A stretch of 63,484 nt of DNA from Chloroflexota bacterium (GTDB lineage Bacteria; Chloroflexota; UBA6077; FW602-bin22; JAMCVK01). The notes beneath the pieces were generated by a model. That model made no database searches and had not been told where the DNA came from. It worked only from the letters and a program-made list of their open reading frames with translations. How positions within the stretch are numbered: position 1 is the first letter of the stretch; the number at the start of each line of letters is the position of its first letter. Below, piece by piece: positions 54,157-63,306 of the stretch. The DNA lies in the NCBI GenBank assembly GCA_023475225.1, contig JAMCVK010000048.1, forward strand, positions 1 to 63,484, read 5' to 3'. A program made the translations under genes and the position numbers.

Positions 54157-55464
54157 ATGATACGGTGGGTGCAGCGGGCGGCTGATATCTACAAAAAACA
54201 CGACGGGTTGATTCTCTCCATCCTTATCTTCCTTATCGCTTTATTACCGAGGCTAGCCTTCGCTATTTATAACTACAATGTAGCTTATCCGGGCGATGAT
54301 GACTGGTACCGCAAATTTGCCGTGGAGATGCAGCAAGGCAGAGGGATGATAACTGATTGGGGAATGTACCAGAATCATCCCCTCGGCCCATTCACTTATG
54401 GTCCCCCGGGCTATATCTACTTCCTAGCCGCAATTTATACGCTCTTTGGTTATAGTGTAGGCATCGCCAAACCCTTCCAGTCCGTCCTGGATGCAGTCAC
54501 CTGCCTCCTCATTTTTCTAATTGGCGACAGGGTCTTCGGCCGGAGCACCGGCCTGATCGCCGCCCTACTTTTCGCTATCTACTCGCCTTTCATACAGATG
54601 CCGTCCCACCTTCAGTCAGAGCCCCTTTTCCTTTTCCTGCTTTATGCCCTCACGCTGTTGGCCCTCCGATGGGGAAGGAACCTTAACCTAGCCCAGGCTT
54701 TTAGCCTGGGCATGCTCTTTGGCTATCTAGCCATCACGCGAGGGGTCCTCCTCCTTCTCCTTCCCCTGCTCCTCCTTTGGCTAGCCTTCTCCCAAAGACA
54801 GCTCAAGAAATGGATTATTAATTCCTTTTGGTTGACCTTGGCTGTAGCCCTTGTGTATCTCCCTCCCACAGTCGTAAAGAGCTATCAGATTCACGGTGTC
54901 TTCGTAGCTACTGATACGCACGGAGGGTATGGCGTCTGGGCTGGTGTTGTCTCATTGCCGGGATTGCGAGATACAGCTGTGCTTCAGACAAAAGGGGAGA
55001 TAAGAAACTTGGGCCTGTCTGAGGCAAGTGAGGATCGCCTCTTTTACACCCTGACCGAATTCTACCTCCGGCGTCACCCCCAAGAGCTGCCCCAAATCTT
55101 ATTGGAGCGGTTCAATAATATGTTCCTTGATTACTCTACATACCTCGGTGATCCTGTAAAAAACCCAGGTCCGAGGGACGAGCCCTTCATATTACGGACA
55201 AGGCAAGACCCCTATTTCTGGTACACGATCTTGATTCTGGGATTACTTGGCATGGCCACCCATCCAACCGCCAATCTCCGTGAGAGAGCCCTCCTGTACG
55301 CAATAGTTCTTTCGCAGGCGGCTTCCCTGATCATCTCTCAGGGAGTCCCACGCTATAGATTACCCATAGTTCCGGTTTTTATGCTGACTGCCAGTTACTT
55401 TCTTGTAACAGCCTGGAGCCAGATGCGTAATATCCATCATCTTGAGGTTGCTCATAGAACTTAA
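54157..55464 (+). CDS. GT39-like membrane glycosyltransferase
   Basis: A 435-residue protein with about ten spans. The first outer loop carries acidic residues (AYPGDDDWYRKFA) expected for a lipid-phosphate-sugar donor enzyme of the ArnT/PMT group, and GPFTYGPPGYIYFLAAIY follows. AAGGAG precedes ATG 54157. It stands 217 bp after the ligase gene; that gap contains an AT-rich stretch (54060-54085) that may hold a promoter. Confidence 0.8.
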   Translation: MIRWVQRAADIYKKHDGLILSILIFLIALLPRLAFAIYNYNVAYPGDDDWYRKFAVEMQQGRGMITDWGMYQNHPLGPFTYGPPGYIYFLAAIYTLFGYSVGIAKPFQSVLDAVTCLLIFLIGDRVFGRSTGLIAALLFAIYSPFIQMPSHLQSEPLFLFLLYALTLLALRWGRNLNLAQAFSLGMLFGYLAITRGVLLLLLPLLLLWLAFSQRQLKKWIINSFWLTLAVALVYLPPTVVKSYQIHGVFVATDTHGGYGVWAGVVSLPGLRDTAVLQTKGEIRNLGLSEASEDRLFYTLTEFYLRRHPQELPQILLERFNNMFLDYSTYLGDPVKNPGPRDEPFILRTRQDPYFWYTILILGLLGMATHPTANLRERALLYAIVLSQAASLIISQGVPRYRLPIVPVFMLTASYFLVTAWSQMRNIHHLEVAHRT

Positions 55465-55647
55465 TGGATAACTTGAGCTAATTAGCTAGTTACGACTCAG
55501 ACCTTCGTGCCTTCCAAGCAGCAACTAAGTTATAAGAGAAGGTTCGTACAGTAAGCAAACCGTAGCTAATTTAATACCTACCTAATGTCTATCATAACCT
55601 TGGATGGATCTCCTATGGGCCAAAATATGAAACCGGAGGCTGTTACG

Positions 55648-56328
55648 ATGAAAGTATCTGTGATCATCCCCGTTTATAATGAAGCCAAGCACATAGGTGA
55701 GGTCATCGAAAGGGTCAGAGCCATAGATATACCCAAAGAGATCATCGTCGTGGATGACGGTTCCACTGACGGAACACGCGCCGTGCTCGAAAACTATAAA
55801 GGATACGAAGATATCACGATCCACCTGTGTGAGAAAAATGGCGGTAAAGGGGCAGCCATCAGAGAGGGTTTGGGCTACGTAACAGGCGACATAGTTATCC
55901 TACAAGATGCAGACCTAGAATACGATCCCATAGAATATCCGAAATTGGTACGACCGATAGTCCAAGGCGAGGCCTCAGTTGTATATGGGTCTAGATTCAA
56001 GGGGAGAATCGAAGGGATGCGCTTCGCTAATTGGTTGGCCAACAAGATCCTCGCGCTGGCCGTTCTCCTGCTATATGGGGCGAAAATATCGGATGAGGCG
56101 ACCTGCTATAAAGTCTTCGACAAAGAGGTTATTAAAAGCTTCCGGATCAGGGCCAATCGTTTTGATATCTGCCCAGAGGTCACGGCCAAGGTACTGAAAA
56201 GGGGTCACCGAATCTTTGAGGTGCCCATCACTTACAGGGCTAGGAGTGTGGCTGAAGGCAAGAAAATCACCTGGAAGGATGGTTGGCAGGCGCTTTGGAC
56301 TCTCATTAAGTTCCGCTTTATCGAGTGA
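55648..56328 (+). CDS. Glycosyltransferase family 2 (dolichyl-phosphate-sugar synthase-like)
   Basis: A 226-residue GT-A enzyme: VSVIIPVYNEAKHIGEVIER, VVDDGSTDGT, NGGKGAAIREGL, ILQDADLEYDP (metal site) and GSRFKGRIEGM. No membrane anchor is present. It likely makes a polyprenyl-phosphate sugar that the GT39-like enzymes then use. ATG 55648 is preferred (GGAGG 8 nt before it) over ATGs at 55627 and 55585. Confidence 0.9.
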   Translation: MKVSVIIPVYNEAKHIGEVIERVRAIDIPKEIIVVDDGSTDGTRAVLENYKGYEDITIHLCEKNGGKGAAIREGLGYVTGDIVILQDADLEYDPIEYPKLVRPIVQGEASVVYGSRFKGRIEGMRFANWLANKILALAVLLLYGAKISDEATCYKVFDKEVIKSFRIRANRFDICPEVTAKVLKRGHRIFEVPITYRARSVAEGKKITWKDGWQALWTLIKFRFIE

Positions 56329-56338
56329 AAGATCTTAA

Positions 56339-57685
56339 ATGAAGGTAGCTCTACTCGAAGTAGAATCAGCACGACCGGAGCGGATGAACAAAGACTTGGC
56401 CGGGGGTTTCGGTACAGCCAGTAACTATGGAGTATCGTTTGCAGCGAAGCTACTAATGTTTGCTAAACGGAGAACCTTCCATCTGCCCATAATATCCTTA
56501 GGTTACCTAGCAGCGATCTTCCGTGATGCCGGCTGGGAAGTCGAGGTGGTGCGCAATCGGGTGCCTCAAGCGGACCTGGTCATCATCCCGTCATCCATCG
56601 TGGACTACAGGACCGAAAGGGCTATGGCGGCGAAGATCAAGAAATTGACTCAAGCCAAAGTGGGGTTCATCGGGCCCTTTTCCTCGCTGAAACCAGAGCT
56701 TTTTCTGGATTACGCCGATTTCGTAATCAAGGGTGAGCCAGAAGCAGCAGCCAGGCGCATTTCAGGGGGTTGGCTGCCAAACGGGGAGGTCGTTAGTGAG
56801 CAGATCGAAGATCTTGATAGTCTACCGTTTCCGGATTGGAGCGTCTTCCCCGTTCAGGAATACACCTATGCTCAGGTGAATCAAAGGCCGTTCCTACCCA
56901 TCTTGTCTAGTCGGGGATGTAGCTTCTCTTGCCGATACTATTGTCCCTACCCACTCTACGAGGGAACAAGGTGGCGACATAGAAGTGTGGATAATGTTGT
57001 CAAGGAAGTAAAATACCTCGTTGAAAAATATAAGATCAAGGGCTTGCTATTTCGAGACCCCGTGTTTACCCTCGATAAGGAAAGAGCCCAAGCGATAGCC
57101 AGAGGGATCAAGGAAGCCGCTGCTATCGTCTGGGCCTGTGAAACACATCTGAACTTATTGGATGAGAGGATGATAGACAACCTCTATAAATCAGGACTGC
57201 GAGCTATTAACGTGGGGATAGAGGCAGCCGACGATGAGGTACTACGGGAGGCTAAGAGAAAACCAATAGGACATGACCACCAGGAAAGGATTATCAGATA
57301 TTGCGAAAGAAAGGGCATACGTATTGGGGCTTTTTATATTCTCGGTTTGCCCGATCAAACGCGCGAGAGCATCGAAAGGACAATCGCCTACGCCATTCGC
57401 CTGAATACTAGTTTTGCTCAATTCACCGTGTGTACCCCCTACCCGGGGACACAGTTCTACGACGATGTCAAGGAACGTATAGTTGATGAGGATTGGGAAC
57501 AGTTCAACGCCTATACACTGGTTTTTCGTCACTGGCATTTGTCTAAACAAGAGATTCTAAATCTTAAAGAGAAGGCCTTCTTGCGCTACTATTATCGGCC
57601 GCGTTGGATCGCAAAATTTCTTAAGGAATTAGCCTATGATTTTTGTAACAGGCGCCACTGGATTCGTCGGACATCATCTGATTGA
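56339..57685 (+). CDS. Radical SAM protein with B12-binding-type N-terminal domain
   Basis: A 448-residue protein. The N-terminal part (about 45-150) resembles a cobalamin-binding domain (ISLGYLAAIFRDAGWEVEVV) but no DxHxxG base-off motif was seen. The radical SAM core follows with SSRGCSFSCRYYCPYP; read from the DNA the spacing is C-x3-C-x3-C, one residue longer than canonical. GLRAINVGIEAADDEVL is a typical core strand. It may methylate or rearrange a sugar or lipid intermediate. It overlaps the next gene by 50 nt. Confidence 0.82.
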   Translation: MKVALLEVESARPERMNKDLAGGFGTASNYGVSFAAKLLMFAKRRTFHLPIISLGYLAAIFRDAGWEVEVVRNRVPQADLVIIPSSIVDYRTERAMAAKIKKLTQAKVGFIGPFSSLKPELFLDYADFVIKGEPEAAARRISGGWLPNGEVVSEQIEDLDSLPFPDWSVFPVQEYTYAQVNQRPFLPILSSRGCSFSCRYYCPYPLYEGTRWRHRSVDNVVKEVKYLVEKYKIKGLLFRDPVFTLDKERAQAIARGIKEAAAIVWACETHLNLLDERMIDNLYKSGLRAINVGIEAADDEVLREAKRKPIGHDHQERIIRYCERKGIRIGAFYILGLPDQTRESIERTIAYAIRLNTSFAQFTVCTPYPGTQFYDDVKERIVDEDWEQFNAYTLVFRHWHLSKQEILNLKEKAFLRYYYRPRWIAKFLKELAYDFCNRRHWIRRTSSD

Positions 57686-58550
57686 GGAGCTCACCCTACG
57701 GAACCAGCAAGTGCGCTGCTTGGTTAGGAGATCCAGTAAGGTTACCTTCCTCCAACAGGTAGGTGCAGAGCTAATTTATGGCTCCCTCGAAGAACCATAC
57801 TCCTATAAGGATTCGCTAGGAGGTGTGGACACAGTCATACACCTGGCTGCAATTATTAGTACTCCCAACCCCGCTCACTTCAAACGAGTGAATCTGGAAG
57901 GAACACAGAATCTGCTTAGAGCTTGTCTCCACAGTAGTATAAAGAGATTTATTTATATTAGCACCATTAATGTGCTCTTAGAAGATAAGACAGCCTATGC
58001 TGCCTCCAAGCTGGAGGCGGAAGGGCTAGTTTTACACTCGCCTTTACCAGTCACCGTTCTGCGGCCATCTCTTGTCTACGGTGAGTATGATACTAAGAAT
58101 ATCAGGAAACTTATCGACCTATGCCTGAAATATCCCATCATTCCCATCGTCGGCGATGGTAACTACAGGTTGCAGCCAGTCTACGTGAAGGACATCGTAG
58201 CCTCTATCCTGGCTGTCCTGGAGAACGAAGCAACTGTAGGGAAGGTCTACAACATTGCTGGCCCAACGGTGGTTACTTTCAATCAGCTCGTAGATCTAAT
58301 TTGCGCCATCCTAAGGGTGAAGAGGATAAAATTGCACATTCCGCTGGCAGCCATCGAGATCTTAGATAAGGCTTACCGTTTCGCTTTAAAGCGTAACTTG
58401 TTGGGTGAACAACTGCTAACAATTAATAGAGATAAATTGGCCGACATTCGATCCGCCGTTGTTGACTTTGGTTATCATCCCCTTACTCTCTCAGAGGGCA
58501 TCGCGCAGACGATTGCGAAATGGGGATCAGCAGACGGTCGGATTACTTAG
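57636..58550 (+). CDS. NAD(P)-dependent epimerase/dehydratase-like SDR
   Basis: A 304-residue extended SDR-fold protein. TGATGFVGHHLIEEL binds the cofactor; YAASKLEAE holds the Tyr/Lys pair; RPSLVYGEYD follows. It resembles atypical SDRs such as HpnA or NDUFA9 more than nucleotide-sugar epimerases. AAGGA precedes ATG 57636 even though it lies inside the radical SAM gene (50-nt overlap), which implies tight coupling of the two products. Confidence 0.82.
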   Translation: MIFVTGATGFVGHHLIEELTLRNQQVRCLVRRSSKVTFLQQVGAELIYGSLEEPYSYKDSLGGVDTVIHLAAIISTPNPAHFKRVNLEGTQNLLRACLHSSIKRFIYISTINVLLEDKTAYAASKLEAEGLVLHSPLPVTVLRPSLVYGEYDTKNIRKLIDLCLKYPIIPIVGDGNYRLQPVYVKDIVASILAVLENEATVGKVYNIAGPTVVTFNQLVDLICAILRVKRIKLHIPLAAIEILDKAYRFALKRNLLGEQLLTINRDKLADIRSAVVDFGYHPLTLSEGIAQTIAKWGSADGRIT

Positions 58551-60852
58551 GTGGGCTACCACCCTGAGCAGCCATCTTGCGCTTACACCCTTCGATGCGC
58601 GATCGGGCATCTTCAGTCCAGGATCCAGTCGGCCTTAAGCGCAGGAACTCCTCATATTCAGCGATGGCCTCCTTGTACATTCCGAGCTCTTCGTAAGCTC
58701 TCCCTAGATCGGCATGGATGCCCTCATTGTTGGAGTCAACCTCGAGGGCCCTCTTGAACTCCTCTACAGCCTGCACATAAAGCTTGTATCCCCTTAGCCT
58801 CTTACCTACGGTGTAGGGATCTTCAAGAAGACGCTTACACCCTTCGATGCGCGATCGGGCATCTTCAGTCCAGGATCCAGTCGGCCTTAAGCGCAGGAAC
58901 TCCTCATATTCAGCGATGGCCTCCTTGTACATTCCGAGCTCTTCGTAAGCTCTCCCTAGATCGGCATGGATGCCCTCATTGTTGGAGTCAACCTCGAGGG
59001 CCCTCTTGAACTCCTCTACAGCCTGCACATAAAGCTTTTGTCCCCTTAGCCTCTTACCCAAGGTGTAGGGATCTCCAAGAAGGGGTAGTTGTGGTCTTGG
59101 CATTTCGAGTAGTTCTACTCTGGACTCGATCTCTCGACCCGCCTTCTCGCCCGGCTGCTGGGCCAAGAACTCTTTGTATTCTTTGATGGCCTCATCCACC
59201 ATTCCTAGCATATCGTAGGCAGCCCCAAGATAGCCATGTATCTCGCCTTTCTCAGCATTCCTTTTTAGAGCAATCCGGAGCTCGGACAGAGCCTCCCCAG
59301 GCCTACCCTGTTTTAGTAACTCCCTACCGCGAGCGTAATGGTCGATAGAGTAAGAATAAAGCTTTACACCCTCCACTTCTGTGATTAATTCAAACTCAGA
59401 GCGCACAATAGGATCAAGGAAGGGGAAGGTAGTGAGCAAGCGGCCATCATCGGCGAGAATAACGTTCCGACGGCGCAGTTGTTCAACGATTTGTATCTTC
59501 CTGGGCAGGTAGCCCAACTCACGATAAACCCGTTCGTTTGCATCAGCATAGATAGAAGGGTAAGTGAGATTTAGGAGTTGACGCCGACCGGATACTAGCG
59601 CCCATTGCGGGTCTGCAGCGAGCAGCTCAACAGGGGGCTGAGCATAAACGCTCAAAAAATCGGCTACCTTTTCGGCCACTTTAAGAGGGATCGTTCTACC
59701 GACAAAGGGCCCCGAGGAATAGCCCCTTTCAACGATGACGATAGGAAGTGCGTAGAGAAAAAGGATTGGGGTTAGGATAAGCAGAGCGAACCGCATCCTG
59801 GCCACATTCGCCCTAACCCTTGCTATCAAGGCGTCAGCGGTCAAGAGGGTCGAGGCAGCTAGAATACTCAAAGGTGCAACCCAAACAAAACTATCTTCTA
59901 TCTTGATCCCCCTAAGCAGAGCATCGATGGAGATTGCTGCGATCGTCGCCAAAAGCCAGATAGCTAGAACAGTTACATCCCTTTTTCTCAAAGTCAGGCT
60001 AGCAGCTATCTTCCCTATCCCCAGAAGGAAGAGAAGGGTCAAAACCCAGAGGTGAAGGTTCCCAAGATTGATGATGCCGAGTGACCAGAGGCTATTAGTA
60101 CCTCCTATCTCCTTTGGCCATAAAAAGTATGAGCCTAAACCGATATACCAGACTACGGCCCCAAATCCAAACTTGACCATTATAGCGGCGGCAAATAGAG
60201 CCAGACTGCCAATGAACCCCATAGCAAGGAAGGATAGGTGATCAGCCGTGATAGCGCGACCGAAATCATGTAAGTCTACGATGATGGTGAAGACAAAGAG
60301 AGCAACAAAATAAGACAAGAAAAGTGGAGCGTTGGCCAGATATCCTACAGCTAACAGAGCGCCTGAGGCGAAACTTAAAAGACTACTTCCTTGCCGCTGG
60401 CCGCGTAAATAGGTATAAGCCACCAGTGAGGCTAGTAATGTGGCAAAAACAGACTCACTGCTATCCGCATGCATTATAAAGCCAACTGGAGCAGTGATAT
60501 AGAGCCCAAGGGCCACCAAGCCGAGCTTCCGGCTATGGAGCTCCACTCCCAGCAGGTAAACTACTAAGGCGCTGGCCAACGAGATGAGGATGCTGAATGT
60601 TCTCAGGGCCCACCAATTTGCCCCACTCACCCAGGCAATAAGTCCATACGAATATTCAAGTAAGGGCGATTTACTGAGGAAATCCTTGAACAGGGTCAAC
60701 CCCAAAGCGACCAGATTGGCGCTATAAAGCAGAGAGGCCTCATCACCGGCCAAATAAGCGAAGGCAGCGCTCACCTTATAAATACCATACATCGTGAGGA
60801 GAATGAGCGCATAAATAGTTGTGTGAAAGACAGAACTTCTTCGATAAGACAA
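58543..60852 (-). CDS. GT39-like membrane protein with C-terminal TPR repeats
   Basis: A 769-residue protein. The first 390 residues have about ten spans with an acidic first loop (YLAGDEASLLYSANL) as in PMT-type glycosyltransferases. A soluble part (about 395-480) follows and then at least five TPR units to the end. Two consecutive 84-residue blocks are nearly identical owing to a 252-bp DNA duplication (58580-59083). It overlaps the end of the SDR gene by 8 nt on the other strand. It may bind and glycosylate a protein or polymer partner; this is inference. Confidence 0.8.
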   Translation of the reverse strand: MSYRRSSVFHTTIYALILLTMYGIYKVSAAFAYLAGDEASLLYSANLVALGLTLFKDFLSKSPLLEYSYGLIAWVSGANWWALRTFSILISLASALVVYLLGVELHSRKLGLVALGLYITAPVGFIMHADSSESVFATLLASLVAYTYLRGQRQGSSLLSFASGALLAVGYLANAPLFLSYFVALFVFTIIVDLHDFGRAITADHLSFLAMGFIGSLALFAAAIMVKFGFGAVVWYIGLGSYFLWPKEIGGTNSLWSLGIINLGNLHLWVLTLLFLLGIGKIAASLTLRKRDVTVLAIWLLATIAAISIDALLRGIKIEDSFVWVAPLSILAASTLLTADALIARVRANVARMRFALLILTPILFLYALPIVIVERGYSSGPFVGRTIPLKVAEKVADFLSVYAQPPVELLAADPQWALVSGRRQLLNLTYPSIYADANERVYRELGYLPRKIQIVEQLRRRNVILADDGRLLTTFPFLDPIVRSEFELITEVEGVKLYSYSIDHYARGRELLKQGRPGEALSELRIALKRNAEKGEIHGYLGAAYDMLGMVDEAIKEYKEFLAQQPGEKAGREIESRVELLEMPRPQLPLLGDPYTLGKRLRGQKLYVQAVEEFKRALEVDSNNEGIHADLGRAYEELGMYKEAIAEYEEFLRLRPTGSWTEDARSRIEGCKRLLEDPYTVGKRLRGYKLYVQAVEEFKRALEVDSNNEGIHADLGRAYEELGMYKEAIAEYEEFLRLRPTGSWTEDARSRIEGCKRKMAAQGGSPPK
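58580..59083. repeat. Tandem 252-bp duplication inside the TPR gene
   Basis: Bases 58580-58831 repeat at 58832-59083 with about five mismatches by eye, all in the last 45 bp of the unit. The unit is exactly 84 codons, so the frame is kept and two more TPR motifs are gained. Confidence 0.93.
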
Positions 60853-61247
60853 GTTAATTCTCCAAAGAATTAGAGGCCATAGAGCAAGCAGCTATTTCCT
60901 AAATATAAAGTGTTGAATATCTCCCCCAAACCCCCGCCTGCGGAGGGCAGGCCCGCTGGGGGTTCAAGGTAGCCCTGCGTGCTTTTTTGTAGGGCGCCCT
61001 CACCCCCTGACCCCCCTCTCCCACCGGAGTGGGAGAGGGGGAAAGAGGCTAGGGCGGAGCCCTAGAACCCTCCCAGAAGGGATGCTCCCCTTCTGGACTA
61101 CCCCCGCTCCGGCGGGAGAGGGGGAATCTGATCATTGACTGCATGCTGATATAATCTTGGTAGGGACACATCCGAAAGACTCCTACTAAAGGGGGCTGCG
61201 CCCCCTTGGAACCCCCCTTGTTCACCAGTAGTCAGTAATGTGTTCTT
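60853..61247. repeat. Hairpin-rich intergenic repeat mosaic
   Basis: No gene is seen. Several perfect stems follow one another: 61012-61024 with 61029-61041 (13 bp), 61049-61055 with 61059-61065 (7 bp), 61073-61081 with 61088-61096 (9 bp) and 61189-61196 with 61200-61207 (8 bp). Segments recur elsewhere in the window: 61200-61216 equals 132-148 and 60996-61008 equals 7154-7166. This looks like a REP/BIME-like dispersed family. Confidence 0.8.
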
Positions 61248-62135
61248 CTAGGGATCACGCACACAACGAAAGCCTGTATAATCATCGAAATAATTAGGGT
61301 CATGCTTGTATCGGATAGTTGTGCGCACAAAATATGTGGGGAGCCCATAGTACCCTCCCCGCAGCACCCGCTTACCTTCAGCTGTTGCATCCTCTCGGCC
61401 ATCTTGAGGATTGTACGGATAGGGCTTATAGAGACTACTCGTCCATTCCAGGACATTCCCGACCATATTATAGGCCCCAAAGGGGCTAACTCCCCGTGGA
61501 TACTCATCGACCTTTGTGAAGGACATAAGCCCGCCTTCCAGAGAATTTACCCTGGATGGATCCCAGATATTCCCCCAAGGATATTTTCTGCCATCCGTTC
61601 CCCGTGCTGCCTTCTCCCATTCGGCTTCCGTAGGTAATCGCTTGCCAGCCCACTGAGCATAAGTGTTGGCATCGCGCCAACTCACCCTAACGACAGGGTA
61701 GGCTTCGTATCCTGGTTTTAAATATACCGACCAATTCCCGTCGCTTTTATAGCCGGCTGCCTCGACGAATCTGTTGAACTCACCTACAGTGACCTCATAT
61801 TTATCAATATAGAAGGCGTCGAGATATACCTCCTGTACAGGCGTTTCGTCTACATCCCCGTCGCTGGAACCAAGGACGAAGTAGCCAGCAGGCACGTAAA
61901 CCATATCGGCGTACTTTTGTCTGTTGGGAGCGCCAAGCGCCTCTAGAGGTAAACGTTCGAAGTCCGAGGATAGAGAACCCTTTGGGGTCTCCGGCTGAGC
62001 CTTCGCAGAGCCCACAACAATTATCGAATTCAGCGAAGTGCCATCACGCCCCAAGACAATATCGCCCCAAATATGAAAACCTATTGAGGCCATAAGGACG
62101 ATGCAGGCTAAGATTATGAACCATTTCGTTATCAT
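61248..62135 (-). CDS. Secreted formylglycine-generating-enzyme (SUMF1) family protein
   Basis: A 295-residue protein with an N-terminal signal or anchor (about 4-24) and an FGE-sulfatase domain (about 78-295): MVYVPAGYFVLGSSDGD, YEVTVGEFNRFVEA, RLPTEAEWEKAARG, YPWGNIWDPSRVN and the end RVLRGGYYG..TGFRCVRD. Some members oxidise sulfatase Cys to formylglycine, many are structural or C-type-lectin-like. The Cys pair of true FGEs was not found apart from the terminal GFRC, so the enzymatic role is doubtful. GAGGAG lies upstream. Confidence 0.82.
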   Translation of the reverse strand: MITKWFIILACIVLMASIGFHIWGDIVLGRDGTSLNSIIVVGSAKAQPETPKGSLSSDFERLPLEALGAPNRQKYADMVYVPAGYFVLGSSDGDVDETPVQEVYLDAFYIDKYEVTVGEFNRFVEAAGYKSDGNWSVYLKPGYEAYPVVRVSWRDANTYAQWAGKRLPTEAEWEKAARGTDGRKYPWGNIWDPSRVNSLEGGLMSFTKVDEYPRGVSPFGAYNMVGNVLEWTSSLYKPYPYNPQDGREDATAEGKRVLRGGYYGLPTYFVRTTIRYKHDPNYFDDYTGFRCVRDP

Positions 62136-62218
62136 CGCTATAGCGAGCTCCTCGCCTGAATTTTGAGCGAAAATTAAATCAGATCCATCATAAGAGCAGC
62201 ATCAGCCGCCCTAATCTA

Positions 62219-63220
62219 TTATCCTTCAGCGAATTTCCCGCTTTCCACTACCTGTAGCGAGAGGCCATGCCTCCACAAGTAATAGAAGCCGAGTAGGGTC
62301 ACCGGAACGAGAAACGTCACATGTAGGACAGCGGTATAGCTCAAAGCTGTATTTGGGTCGGCTCCAAATAGTTTTAAGGCGAATACTACTAGGGCATCAA
62401 AAGTGCCTATGTAGCCGGGAGAGGATGGTATCATCGTTCCAAGACTAGCTACCGCGATGGTGAGTAAGGGCGCATACAATGGCAATAAGAGGTTGAAGGC
62501 AAGCATTACAAGGTAATACATCGAGGCTTCGCAAAGCCATATGACGATAGATAACACAATCACGCTAAATAACATTCTGGCACTATGTAACACCTGAAAC
62601 CCGAGAAGGAAGGAATGGGTGAATCTCATAAGCCGATGTCGTAGCCATCCAGGCGCCACCTTCAGAGCGAGATCCGATATCTTCGAGGCCAATTGTGACG
62701 ATAGGGCCATGCTCAAAAGAAGAACAATAAAGCCACCCCAAAATAAAGCCGCAGGGCGAACGACCTCCTGTAATCCTATTTCAAAAGGCATGAACAAGGA
62801 TGCAGTTAGGGCAAAAATAACCATAGTTAGACTATCGAAAACTCGCTCAATAATGATGGTCGCAAAAGTGGCGCTTTTGCTTATGCTTTGGCGCTCACCC
62901 AGGATATACGCTCGGAAAATCTCTCCTAGCCGGGCCGGCAGTGTGTTGTTTACCATATACCCCATAACTATTATCGGAAATAGGCGCCTTGCCTCTATCC
63001 TTCTGAGGGGCTTTAGAAGAAAGTGCCAGCGGATGGCCCGCAAATAAACTCCGCCGAAATAGGCTAGTAAGGCGGGAACAAGATATAAATAATTGGCTTG
63101 GCGAATCGCCTCGCCAACTTTCGCTATGTTAGTGGCCTGCTGGAAAGCCCACCAGAGAAAGAATAGGCTCAATACCAGCCCGAGCCAGATTTGCCATCTC
63201 CTGATCAATTCCCTCCCCAT
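62219..63220 (-). CDS. Lysylphosphatidylglycerol synthase TM-region-type membrane protein
   Basis: A 333-residue protein with about eight spans, of the UPF0104/AglD type: YFGGVYLRAIRWHFLLKP, MGYMVNNTLPARLGEIFRAY, IIIERVFDSLTM and GTMIPSSPGYIGTFDALVV. These act as lipid flippases or flank glycosyltransferases in glycolipid loci. ATG 63220 is taken; TTG 63208 has GGGGAGG close before it. The same frame is open to 63478 but those codons lie in a transposase gene in another frame. A 16-bp palindrome sits just before the start. Confidence 0.82.
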   Translation of the reverse strand: MGRELIRRWQIWLGLVLSLFFLWWAFQQATNIAKVGEAIRQANYLYLVPALLAYFGGVYLRAIRWHFLLKPLRRIEARRLFPIIVMGYMVNNTLPARLGEIFRAYILGERQSISKSATFATIIIERVFDSLTMVIFALTASLFMPFEIGLQEVVRPAALFWGGFIVLLLSMALSSQLASKISDLALKVAPGWLRHRLMRFTHSFLLGFQVLHSARMLFSVIVLSIVIWLCEASMYYLVMLAFNLLLPLYAPLLTIAVASLGTMIPSSPGYIGTFDALVVFALKLFGADPNTALSYTAVLHVTFLVPVTLLGFYYLWRHGLSLQVVESGKFAEG

Positions 63221-63222
63221 AA

Positions 63223-63238
63223 GTGGGCGATCGCCCAC
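63223..63238 (-). promoter_or_regulatory. 16-bp perfect palindrome before the LPG-synthase-type gene
   Basis: GTGGGCGATCGCCCAC is fully self-complementary and ends 3 bp from the ATG at 63220. It contains the octamer GCGATCGC. It could be an operator or a start-masking structure. Confidence 0.45.
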
Positions 63239-63306
63239 AAGTGTTATGGCACTGGAGCGAATTCTAGCATACAATGATCGAAGCCTCAACCTCCTGTACT
63301 CGTTCG

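Noticed and set aside
58580-59083. Possible CRISPR array or direct-repeat element
   Set aside because: The two long copies are contiguous without spacers and keep the TPR reading frame, so it is an intragenic duplication.
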